Positions 42,395 to 49,371 of a stretch of 64,000 nucleotides of DNA are shown one piece after another (positions within the stretch are counted from its first letter, which is position 1; each line of letters starts with the position of its first letter). The stretch covers positions 558,001 to 622,000 of the forward strand of contig OZ244807.1 in NCBI GenBank assembly GCA_965220185.1, given 5' to 3'. Position numbers and translations under genes: made by a program. Under the pieces are notes generated by a model. It was not told where the DNA came from. It worked only from the letters and a program-made list of their open reading frames with translations, and made no database searches. The stretch is from Azotimanducus sp965220185. GTDB taxonomy: Bacteria; Pseudomonadota; Gammaproteobacteria; Pseudomonadales; Azotimanducaceae.

Positions 42395-43960
42395 ATGCAG
42401 CGCCAGAACCTTCCCATCGGCATACAGTCCTTCCGCACCTTGAGGGAGGACAACTGCTACTACGTTGACAAGACCGCCTTGATCGAACAGCTTGTCCGCC
42501 AAGGGCGGCACTTCTTCCTGTCCCGCCCGCGCCGCTTCGGCAAGAGCCTGCTGCTCGACACCCTGCGCGAGCTGTTTTCCTGCAACGAGTCATTGTTCGA
42601 AGGACTGCACATCCATCACCGCTGGGACTGGGAATCCCCGCATCCGGTCGTGCGCTTAAGCTTTGACGGCAAGTACAACGAGCCGGGGGAGCTGGCGAGA
42701 GATATTCTTGGTCAACTCGAGTTCATTGAGGAAGATGCCGGCATCGAGCCTGCATCGAATCAGATGTCCAGTTCGTTGCGACTGCGGCGTCTGCTCAGCC
42801 GACTCCACCGCACAACAGGCCGGCAAGTCGTCGTGCTTGTGGACGAGTACGACAAGCCGATCCTCGATGTGCTCGCGAACCCAGAGCTCGCCGCAGCCAA
42901 CCGTGACCATCTGCGGGGTTTCTACGGCATCCTCAAAGGCTGCGCCGACCACCTCCGCTTCGTCATGGTCACAGGCGTCAGCATGTTCTCGAAAGTGAGC
43001 CTGTTCTCCGGGCTCAACAACCTCAAGGACATCAGCGTGGATGCGAGATTCGCGACCGTCTGCGGCTACACCGACGGCGACCTCGACACAGTGTTCGCGC
43101 CGGAGCTCGAAGGACTCGACCGCGACGAGATACGGGACTGGTACAACGGCTACAACTGGCTTGGCCTCGAGAAGGTCTACAACCCGTTTGACGTGCTGCT
43201 GCTGCTCGACCGCCGCAAGTTCGAGCCGCACTGGTTCGAGACAGGCTCGCCGACCTTCCTGTTCGAGATGATGATGGAGAAGGGCGTCGGCCCATTCGAT
43301 GTCGAGAAGCTGGTCGCGGAGGGCGGCCCCGTCTCAACGTTCGATGTCGGCAACATCGGCGTCGACGCGCTGATGTTCCAGACAGGCTACCTGACCATCA
43401 CCGGCGAGGAACGCCGCGACGACCAGACCTTCTACCGCCTGGACTATCCCAACAAGGAGGTGCGCCTCAGCGTCAACAGCGGCCTGCTGCACTACGTCAC
43501 CGGGCACGGGCGCGAGACCAAGGAACAGAGCCGCGACTTGTGTCAATTACTGGCGGACAACGACTTCGACGGCTTCAAGGCGCACCTGCACGCGCTCTTC
43601 GCGGGCATCCCCTGCCAATGGCAGTCGAGTTCCGGCCTCGCCCGCTACGAGGCGTGGTACGCGGGCATCCTCTACGCCTGCTTTCGCACCATCGGCGTGG
43701 ACTTGCGCGTTGAAGAATCGACTTCGCACGGCCGCTCGGACATGGTGCTGCTGCACGGCGGGCAGGTGTTCGTCTTGGAGTTCAAGATGGCGAAGGAGGG
43801 CGAAGACGAGGCTTCCGCTGTTGGCCGCGCCGTGCGGCAAATCCGCGAGCGCGGCTATGCTGACAAGTACCGCGAGCGCTGCGAGCCGATTCATCTGCTT
43901 GGCGTTGTGTTCGGGCGCGAAGCGCGCAATGTGATTGCGGTGGGCGCGGAGCGTCTTTGA
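42395..43960 (+). CDS. AAA-ATPase-like / PD-(D/E)XK nuclease-superfamily protein, copy 2
   Basis: 521 residues from the ATG at 42395 that corresponds to the start of copy 1; an upstream in-frame ATG at 42362 is less likely. Domains and motifs are as in copy 1 (RPRRFGKS, VVVLVDEYDKP, VLEFK), so both active sites look intact. The block 101-142 (ARDILGQLEFIEEDAGIEP, then SNQMSSSLRLRRLLSRLHRTTG) differs from copy 1 while both flanks are almost identical, as if flanks were homogenised by gene conversion or the block was swapped. A TATGAT -10-like hexamer lies shortly upstream. Confidence 0.88.
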   Translation: MQRQNLPIGIQSFRTLREDNCYYVDKTALIEQLVRQGRHFFLSRPRRFGKSLLLDTLRELFSCNESLFEGLHIHHRWDWESPHPVVRLSFDGKYNEPGELARDILGQLEFIEEDAGIEPASNQMSSSLRLRRLLSRLHRTTGRQVVVLVDEYDKPILDVLANPELAAANRDHLRGFYGILKGCADHLRFVMVTGVSMFSKVSLFSGLNNLKDISVDARFATVCGYTDGDLDTVFAPELEGLDRDEIRDWYNGYNWLGLEKVYNPFDVLLLLDRRKFEPHWFETGSPTFLFEMMMEKGVGPFDVEKLVAEGGPVSTFDVGNIGVDALMFQTGYLTITGEERRDDQTFYRLDYPNKEVRLSVNSGLLHYVTGHGRETKEQSRDLCQLLADNDFDGFKAHLHALFAGIPCQWQSSSGLARYEAWYAGILYACFRTIGVDLRVEESTSHGRSDMVLLHGGQVFVLEFKMAKEGEDEASAVGRAVRQIRERGYADKYRERCEPIHLLGVVFGREARNVIAVGAERL

Positions 43961-43978
43961 CCGCATCAGGTAAGATGA

Positions 43979-43997
43979 CTCGCTTTTGTCAAGCGAG
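43979..43997 (+). promoter_or_regulatory. Hairpin in the ahcY leader
   Basis: CTCGCTT-TTGTC-AAGCGAG, a perfect 7-bp stem with a 5-nt loop, ending 9 bases before the GTG start of ahcY. It may affect translation start. It is too short and lacks the conserved core of known SAH riboswitches. Confidence 0.35.
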
Positions 43998-44006
43998 AGC
44001 ACCCAA

Positions 44007-45368
44007 GTGACCGACTACAAAGTGGCCGACATCGAATTGGCGGCCTTCGGGCGACGCGAAATCACGCTCGCAGAACGCGAGATGCCCGCGCTCATGGCGC
44101 TTCGCCGTCGCTATGAAACACTTCAGCCGCTCGCAGGCGCACGCATCATCGGCTGCATCCACATGACCGTGCAGACCGCTGTCCTTATTGAAACGCTCAC
44201 TGCGCTCGGCGCCGAAGTGCGCTGGTCGTCGTGCAATATCTTTTCGACCCAAGACCACGCTGCGGCGGCCATGGCTGCGGCTGGCATCCCGGTATTCGCT
44301 TGGAAAGGCGAAACCGAAGAAGAGTACTGGTGGTGCATCGAACAAACTATATTGAAAGATGGCGAACCTTGGAACGCCAATCTCTTGCTCGACGATGGCG
44401 GCGACCTCACCGAGGTCATCCACAACCGCTATCCGCAGATGCTTGAGACCATTCACGGCATCAGCGAAGAAACCACAACGGGCGTCCATCGGCTCCTGCA
44501 GATGATCGAGCAAGGCAGGCTGAAAACTCCAGCGATCAACGTCAACGACTCGGTCACGAAATCGAAAAACGACAACAAGTACGGCTGCCGGCACGGCCTC
44601 AACGATGCGATCAAGCGCGCCACCGACATGCTCATGTCGGGCAAGCGCGCGCTCGTGTTCGGCTACGGCGATGTCGGCAAGGGTTCGGCACAGAGCCTGC
44701 GTCAAGAAGGCATGATCGTGCGCGTGATCGAAATTGACCCGATTTGCGCTATGCAAGCCTGCATGGACGGGTTCGAGGTCGTGTCGCATTATCTGAATGG
44801 CCATAACACCGGGCAGTCCGAAGACCTCGACACCAGGCTACTCGGCGAAACCGACCTGCTTGTGACCTGCACAGGCAATGTGCGAGTCTGCGATGCAGGC
44901 GTACTTGGCGCGCTCAAAAAAGGCGCCATCGTCTGCAACATCGGCCACTTCGACAATGAAATCGACACCGCCTATATGCGCGAGCATTGGCGCTTCGAGG
45001 AGGTCAAGGAGCAGGTGCATCAGGTGTTTCGCTCGGATGCACACGATGACTATTTGATCCTGCTCTCCGAAGGCCGGCTCGTCAATCTCGGCAACGCCAT
45101 GGGACACCCGTCGCGCATCATGGACGGCTCGTTCGCCAATCAAGTGCTCGCACAGATGCACCTCTTTGAAGAAGCCTGGGCTGACCAGCCAGAAAACCAG
45201 CGCGAACCTGTGAGCGTGCGCGTGCTGCCGAAGAAGCTCGACGAAGAGGTCGCCGCGCTCATGGTCGAAGGCTTCGGCGGTGTGGTCACGCGCCTGACAG
45301 AAGAGCAGGCCGACTATATCGATGTCGCCAAGAATGGCCCGTTCAAGCCCGAGGCGTATCGCTATTAG
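44007..45368 (+). CDS. ahcY: Adenosylhomocysteinase (SAH hydrolase)
   Basis: 453 residues from a GTG at 44007 (an in-frame TTG lies at 43986). IHMTVQTAVLIETL, NDSVTKSKNDNKYGCRHG (180-197) with the catalytic Lys/Asp, and VFGYGDVGKGSAQ (217-229), the NAD-binding loop, are diagnostic. The C-terminal PFKPEAYRY contains the Lys/Tyr pair that reaches the neighbour subunit's NAD. It splits S-adenosylhomocysteine to adenosine and homocysteine in the methyl cycle. It begins only 46 bp after the duplicated gene, which probably separated it from its former upstream neighbour. Its stop overlaps the convergent acyltransferase stop by 4 bp. Confidence 0.96.
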   Translation: MTDYKVADIELAAFGRREITLAEREMPALMALRRRYETLQPLAGARIIGCIHMTVQTAVLIETLTALGAEVRWSSCNIFSTQDHAAAAMAAAGIPVFAWKGETEEEYWWCIEQTILKDGEPWNANLLLDDGGDLTEVIHNRYPQMLETIHGISEETTTGVHRLLQMIEQGRLKTPAINVNDSVTKSKNDNKYGCRHGLNDAIKRATDMLMSGKRALVFGYGDVGKGSAQSLRQEGMIVRVIEIDPICAMQACMDGFEVVSHYLNGHNTGQSEDLDTRLLGETDLLVTCTGNVRVCDAGVLGALKKGAIVCNIGHFDNEIDTAYMREHWRFEEVKEQVHQVFRSDAHDDYLILLSEGRLVNLGNAMGHPSRIMDGSFANQVLAQMHLFEEAWADQPENQREPVSVRVLPKKLDEEVAALMVEGFGGVVTRLTEEQADYIDVAKNGPFKPEAYRY

Positions 45369-46522
45369 CAACAATCACGCTTGTTCTCAATAAGGTTCGC
45401 ATACTGCATCAGCAACAGTTGCCGGTAGGCTTTGGGAGCTCTTAGATAGCGTGACTTGAGCGCTTCAAGCCGGGCGTTGTTGCCAGCCTCGATGCCTTGC
45501 GCTTCCCCGCGCGATTCACGCCACGCCCACTCGTGCGTGGGAAAGGCGTGCAGATTGGCAACAATCCGCTGATCGAGCGCGAGGCTTGCTTCTTCGGCAG
45601 TCTCAATCCCTCGATCAATTGGCGTACCCACCGTCAACTGCACACGCCCCTTCTGCCCCGTCAATCCCTTGATGATGCTCTTCAGATCCTCCTCCTCTTC
45701 CTTGATATAGGGCGCATCGCTGCGATTAACCGTATGGAGTTCGCGCGCCTTGGAAAGATCGCATGGGTCGAGTTCATAAGAGATGGACACGGGCACGATC
45801 CGGACATGCTTGACAAGACCTTGGAAACCCTCGTCCCGCCAAGCAAGCGCCAGCATCTTGAGGAGCGCCGGGTCAGTGCGATCAAAGCCGTCCTTGGCGC
45901 GCCCGGCACGCTGCGCGATCCACACCTGCTCTCCCATCTGCACGGATTCGCGAATGAAGTTCGATGTCGTGCGCATGGCCTCGTACATGGCTTTGCGACC
46001 ATTCACATTGCGCTTCACGACAAAGCCCTTGTTGAGACGCATAAGATCGGATGCGGAGGCGTTGGAGAACAGGTTGTCGCCGATGGCGATGCGCAGCGTC
46101 TGCCTGCCCTCAAGGTGGAGCGCGTAATTGAGGAACGCCGAATCGAGCGAAATATCGCGGTGATTGGAGATGAAGATGGTCGGCTCGTCATCCGGCACAG
46201 CGTCAAGCCCCGTGTACTGGAAGCCGTCCGTGGTTGTCTTGACCATGAACTCGAAGTAGCCCGACAATCGATCCTGAAACGCCGCCACGGAATCAATGCC
46301 GGCAAAGTGCAGTTTGAGCTTGGAGCGCGCCAATGTCCTCGCGAGCGGTCCGATCCAGCGAGCGAGGTCGGGATACTGGAATTTGATCAGCGCAGCAAGG
46401 ATCTCCGGCGAACACCGCAGGCGAGCAAGCACCTCGCCGACCTCATGGTCGTGATAGGGGCGTATGTCCTCAAAGTCACTCAAGCGCAGCGCCAGAAGTG
46501 CATTGCGCACGCATTGTGTCAA
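45365..46522 (-). CDS. Acyltransferase-family protein (LPLAT/PlsC-like)
   Basis: 385 residues. TIFISNHRDISLDSAFLNYAL (115-135) contains the acyltransferase active-site His121 and Asp123/Asp127; the spacing HxDxxxD differs slightly from the classical HX4D of PlsC. VVKRNVNGRKAMYEAM and GEQVWIAQRAGRAKDGFDRTDPALLKMLALA resemble later acyltransferase blocks (the E-G/Q-R-type motif). It probably transfers an acyl chain to a glycerol-phosphate or similar acceptor at the inner membrane. Family membership is fairly certain but the acceptor is not. Confidence 0.8.
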   Translation of the reverse strand: MTQCVRNALLALRLSDFEDIRPYHDHEVGEVLARLRCSPEILAALIKFQYPDLARWIGPLARTLARSKLKLHFAGIDSVAAFQDRLSGYFEFMVKTTTDGFQYTGLDAVPDDEPTIFISNHRDISLDSAFLNYALHLEGRQTLRIAIGDNLFSNASASDLMRLNKGFVVKRNVNGRKAMYEAMRTTSNFIRESVQMGEQVWIAQRAGRAKDGFDRTDPALLKMLALAWRDEGFQGLVKHVRIVPVSISYELDPCDLSKARELHTVNRSDAPYIKEEEEDLKSIIKGLTGQKGRVQLTVGTPIDRGIETAEEASLALDQRIVANLHAFPTHEWAWRESRGEAQGIEAGNNARLEALKSRYLRAPKAYRQLLLMQYANLIENKRDCC

Positions 46523-46596
46523 AATCGCGCTTTCAATGGGCAGCGGATGATTGAAAGCCGCGTTGACGGGATTGAATAGTCCGAAATCGAATAGTC

Positions 46597-46743
46597 ATGG
46601 AAATTGCAGGCAAGAGAATCGTCATCACTAGGTCGTCTCGCGGCCTAGAACGAGCGTTTGCGATTGGCACTCGCAATAGCGCGTGGATGCTCGATGCATT
46701 GGATGCCCGTTTTGCGAGCGCTGCGTGCGCGGAAATTGATTAG
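46597..46743 (+). pseudogene. Short SDR-like N-terminal remnant
   Basis: 48 codons. The start MEIAGKRIVITRSSRGLERAFA resembles the first strand and glycine-rich loop of an SDR (expected V-T-G-A-S-S-G-L-G-R), but three key glycines are replaced, and the frame then ends with no Rossmann continuation. It is probably a fragment of a decayed SDR gene in the gap before cyoE, although chance cannot be excluded. Confidence 0.35.
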
Positions 46744-46757
46744 CCCCGGCGACGGTT

Positions 46758-47672
46758 TTGAGCGCGCTCGACATGACAAGCGAAGCCGCGGGCATCTCCG
46801 CAGTCTGGCGGGATTATTTTGAACTCACTAAACCGCGCGTGGTTTTGCTCATGCTGCTCTGCGCAGTGGTCGGCATGCTGCTCGCAAGTCCGGTGCTCCC
46901 GTCCGTCGCCTTGGTTTTGGCCACGCTATTTGGCATCGCGCTCGTCGCAGGCTCGGCGGCGGCGGTCAATCACATCGCCGATGCCAAGGTCGATGTGCGC
47001 ATGCAGCGCACCGAAGACCGACCGGTCGCCAAAGGCCGGGTGAGCCATCTTGCCGCTGGTGCGTTCGCAGGCTTCATCGGCGTCTTCGGTTTTCTTATCC
47101 TCTATGTGCTTGTGAACCCTCTGACCGCCTGGCTCAACCTCGCATCTTGGGCTGGCTACGGCCTCTTCTACACGCTGTACCTGAAACGCGCGACACCGCA
47201 GAACATCGTCATTGGCGGACTGTTCGGCGCCGCGCCGCCGCTATTCGGATGGACGGCAGTCGCTGGCAGCCTCGACCCCGAAGCCTTGCTGCTCGTGCTC
47301 ATCATCTTCGTCTGGACACCGCCGCATTTTTGGGCGCTCGCGCTCGACCGGCGCGATGAATATGCCGAAGCGGACGTGCCCATGCTGCCAATCACCCACG
47401 GCGACCGCTTCACGCGCCAGCAAATCCTGCTCTACACCCTGCTGCTCGTCGCCTGCAGCCTCATGCCGTTCCTGATCGGCATGAACGGCGTGCTCTACCT
47501 CGTGGGCGCGGCGACACTTGGCGCGGTGTTCGTATATTTTGCAGTCAAACTCTTGCGCGGCGGCTCAGGCAGGACGGCGATGCACACCTTTCAATATTCG
47601 ATCATCTACCTTGCGGCGCTATTCAGCGTGATGCTGGTGGATCATTTTCTGCTTGGGCAAAGTGGCTTATAG
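46758..47672 (+). CDS. cyoE: Protoheme IX farnesyltransferase (heme O synthase)
   Basis: 304 residues from TTG at 46758; the ATG at 46773 is an alternative. A UbiA-type polyprenyltransferase with about eight to nine TM helices. NHIADAKVDVRMQRTEDRPVAKG (71-93) is the first Asp-rich prenyl-diphosphate site, and a second region follows at LALDRRDEYAEADVPMLP. It farnesylates heme b to heme o for terminal oxidases. No cytochrome oxidase subunit genes are nearby, which is unusual since cyoE/ctaB normally sits in such an operon. Confidence 0.93.
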   Translation: MSALDMTSEAAGISAVWRDYFELTKPRVVLLMLLCAVVGMLLASPVLPSVALVLATLFGIALVAGSAAAVNHIADAKVDVRMQRTEDRPVAKGRVSHLAAGAFAGFIGVFGFLILYVLVNPLTAWLNLASWAGYGLFYTLYLKRATPQNIVIGGLFGAAPPLFGWTAVAGSLDPEALLLVLIIFVWTPPHFWALALDRRDEYAEADVPMLPITHGDRFTRQQILLYTLLLVACSLMPFLIGMNGVLYLVGAATLGAVFVYFAVKLLRGGSGRTAMHTFQYSIIYLAALFSVMLVDHFLLGQSGL

Positions 47673-47683
47673 CCATCTTCGAT

Positions 47684-47827
47684 TTACGAAATCATGACTT
47701 CAATATCCGCCGTCGGATGTTTGCACTTCATAGCTTCATCTGTAGCCCGGAGCTTGTCCGCCACCCTTCGCTGTCTGGCCGACATCTCCTCGCGCAACGC
47801 TTGGTGCGCCCGTTCAGAAATAATCAT
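47684..47827 (-). CDS. Small protein translationally coupled to hicB
   Basis: 47 residues. Its ATG overlaps the hicB stop as ATGA, strong evidence that it is translated. It reads MIISERAHQALREEM and then a helix-rich charged stretch, ending HPTADIEVMIS. The ending resembles C-termini of small antitoxin-type proteins, but no family can be named. As the third gene of a hicA-hicB unit it could be an accessory antitoxin or an unrelated passenger. Confidence 0.45.
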   Translation of the reverse strand: MIISERAHQALREEMSARQRRVADKLRATDEAMKCKHPTADIEVMIS

Positions 47828-48177
47828 GCGGCCCTTCCTTGCGAACCGCCGTGACGAGCGAGGCGTGCGCTGACCAGGCGGTTGAGGCTTACGCCCGACT
47901 CAGCCGCTTCAATAGCGAGCACGCGATGCGTTTCCGGCGGAATCCGCACAACAAACTTGCCGCTGAATTCCCTGAGCGAGCAGGGTTCCGGCAGCGCTTC
48001 CCCTGTGTTTCGCATGTCGTCGAGCACTTCGGCAACGAGTTTCCGGATGCCAGACAGCGCACCTTCGGGCGTCACAGAAAGCCAGCTTAACGAAGGAAAC
48101 TCGACGCACTGACCGAGATGTTCGGCATCCTCAGCAGACCAAGCAATGCGGTACGTATATTGATCAACCAGCCTCAT
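47824..48177 (-). CDS. hicB: HicB-family antitoxin with C-terminal RHH-like segment
   Basis: 117 residues from the ATG at 48177. The first 60 residues (YTYRIAWSAEDAEHLGQCVEFPSLSWLSVTPEGAL, written in part) form the HicB-like half, and FSGKFVVRIPPETHRVLAIEAAESGVSLNRLVSARL is a ribbon-helix-helix DNA-binding segment of the HicB/Arc type. It should bind the operon promoter and neutralise the toxin encoded just before it. It overlaps hicA by 14 bp. It differs clearly from the hicB at 11.0 kb (no RHH there), so the two modules are independent. Confidence 0.85.
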   Translation of the reverse strand: MRLVDQYTYRIAWSAEDAEHLGQCVEFPSLSWLSVTPEGALSGIRKLVAEVLDDMRNTGEALPEPCSLREFSGKFVVRIPPETHRVLAIEAAESGVSLNRLVSARLARHGGSQGRAA

Positions 48178-48421
48178 ATTCGCTCCGAATCCTGTCAATA
48201 GCTTTGAGGACTTGGCGAACTTGGTAGCTTTTCGCCATACCTTTTTCGTTTTGGATATTCACCCTCGGGTCTCCAGACCACGGCATCTTATATATGCGAT
48301 GACTTGTGCCCGATTGACGAGGACTACCGAAATAATGGTCGCACAGGCGAGCCAAGTCTGAAAACCGGACGCCTTTCGGATTCGCTTCAATCGAGTTGTA
48401 GAGTCCATCAATCGCGCTCAC
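48164..48421 (-). CDS. hicA: HicA-family toxin
   Basis: 85 residues. NPKGVRFSDLARLCDHYFGSPRQ and GTSH with catalytic His41, then YKMPWSGDPRVNIQNEKGMAKSYQVRQVL, match the longer HicA-type mRNA interferases. It comes first in the operon, as in the classic hicA-hicB order, opposite to the 11-kb module. It starts next to an IS relic at 48454 onwards, so it may have arrived with mobile DNA. Confidence 0.85.
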   Translation of the reverse strand: MSAIDGLYNSIEANPKGVRFSDLARLCDHYFGSPRQSGTSHRIYKMPWSGDPRVNIQNEKGMAKSYQVRQVLKAIDRIRSEYEAG

Positions 48422-48453
48422 AGTGTCAATAATGATACCAACTATACCTGAAG

Positions 48454-48589
48454 TGATCGGGGAAATTTAGACAGTCTGCTATGGTGTGCTTCGACCGTAA
48501 GGAAACAGGAAATGAAGAAAAGGAGATTCAGCGTGGATTTCAAGCGGAAGATGGTAGTGGAGACGATGTACGCACAGATCGGGGAGTGA
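48454..48589 (+). mobile_element. Truncated insertion-sequence left end (IS3-like OrfA start)
   Basis: A terminal-repeat-like sequence TGATCGGGGAAATTTAGACAG starts at 48454. The ORF 48512-48589 encodes MKKRRFSVDFKRKMVVETMYAQ, the typical first residues of an IS3-family (or related) OrfA transposase, and then stops after 25 codons. The rest of the element is absent. It is a relic; the exact family is uncertain. Confidence 0.6.
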
Positions 48590-48872
48590 CGGTGAAGCGG
48601 GATTTTTTCTCAAGGGCTTGGCGCTCTCTGGCGTGTGGAGAGGCTGAGGACGAGCCGCGAAGGCACGGGCATGTCGCGGTCGCGTCGCTGCGAACTGGCG
48701 GGCGGTGCATCCCGGGCCGCGCACTTCGAGACCTGGGGCGGGGCTCGGGCACCTCACCCGCTTCAATGCGTGCGATCTGGCGCTGCGAGATACCTGAAGA
48801 TTCAGCGAGCCTCTCCTGCGTCCAATGTTTTTGTTCGCGCATTCGCCGCAACGCTTCGGAGTCGATGAACAT
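48540..48872 (-). pseudogene. Decayed XRE-type HTH gene
   Basis: From an ATG at 48872 the first 40 residues are a good helix-turn-helix (ALRRMREQKHWTQERLAESSGISQRQIARIEAGE), similar to the first HTH of the regulator at 58.9-60.0 kb (VSERQIARIE). After VPEP the sequence becomes low-complexity and Arg/Pro-rich with no family match and runs into the IS relic on the other strand. The normal continuation is lost, by frameshift or by fusion to unrelated DNA. Confidence 0.5.
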
Positions 48873-48882
48873 CAAGGCGCAC

Positions 48883-49371
48883 TCAATCGGCGGCCAGTTC
48901 ACTATGCAAGGCCACCAGAGCGAGGTGCCTGTCCTCGGCGTCAATGAAACGCACGGCGCTAAACTTGCCACGACCAAGCGCTGCCATGACATAAGGACTG
49001 GTGATGACAGAAGCGAGCATCGCGTCGGATGGCGGCGTTTTTTCGATTACCCTCACGTGCGCAACTCCGCTGTTCACAAGCGCGTGTGAATCGAAGCTAA
49101 CGGCATACCCAGCCGTTGACCGCTGGCCCATGAACGCAAGCAGCACCAAGTCTTGATCGAAATCGATCACAGGAAAGGCTGGCGGCAGCGTTGCGCTCGC
49201 GTGCAACTCGCGGTGAATCCGTCGCAAACTCCCCTCATCTTCGAGCACTAGGAAAGCTCGATCAGGACGAGAAAGGCTGCCAGCTTGAATTGACCGAACC
49301 TCCTCGGCAAAGATCGAGCCGGAGAGAGCAAGCGCATACATGATGATCCCCATGCGGCGCACTACCGTCAT
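48883..49371 (-). CDS. PrcB C-terminal-domain protein, secreted
   Basis: 162 residues with an N-terminal hydrophobic signal (MGIIMYALALSGSIFAEE). DFDQDLVLLAFMGQRSTAGYAVSF and VIEKTPPSDAMLASVITSPYVMA match the PrcB C-terminal domain, named for the PrcB subunit of the Treponema dentilisin protease complex. The start overlaps the stop of the preceding subtilase gene (ATGA). A protease-partner role, such as folding, inhibition or complex assembly, is the natural inference. Its C-terminal 40 residues overlap nothing else. Confidence 0.8.
   Translation of the reverse strand: MTVVRRMGIIMYALALSGSIFAEEVRSIQAGSLSRPDRAFLVLEDEGSLRRIHRELHASATLPPAFPVIDFDQDLVLLAFMGQRSTAGYAVSFDSHALVNSGVAHVRVIEKTPPSDAMLASVITSPYVMAALGRGKFSAVRFIDAEDRHLALVALHSELAAD

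Larger units (their letters stand above)
40719..43960. repeat. Tandem gene duplication (units 40719-42281 and 42395-43960)
   Basis: The units are nearly identical at DNA level except for a diverged block at about 41015-41150 in copy 1 and 42691-42829 in copy 2, where copy 2 is 3 bp longer (alignment offset changes from 1676 to 1679). The near-identity ends exactly at the stop codons; the upstream 40 bp also share scattered similarity. Confidence 0.9.

Noticed and set aside
43961..44006. SAH riboswitch in front of ahcY
   Set aside because: Only a simple 7-bp hairpin fits in 46 bp; the known conserved core is absent.
43989..44804. 271-residue minus-strand open frame opposite ahcY
   Set aside because: Antisense of a strongly conserved housekeeping gene; no family features.
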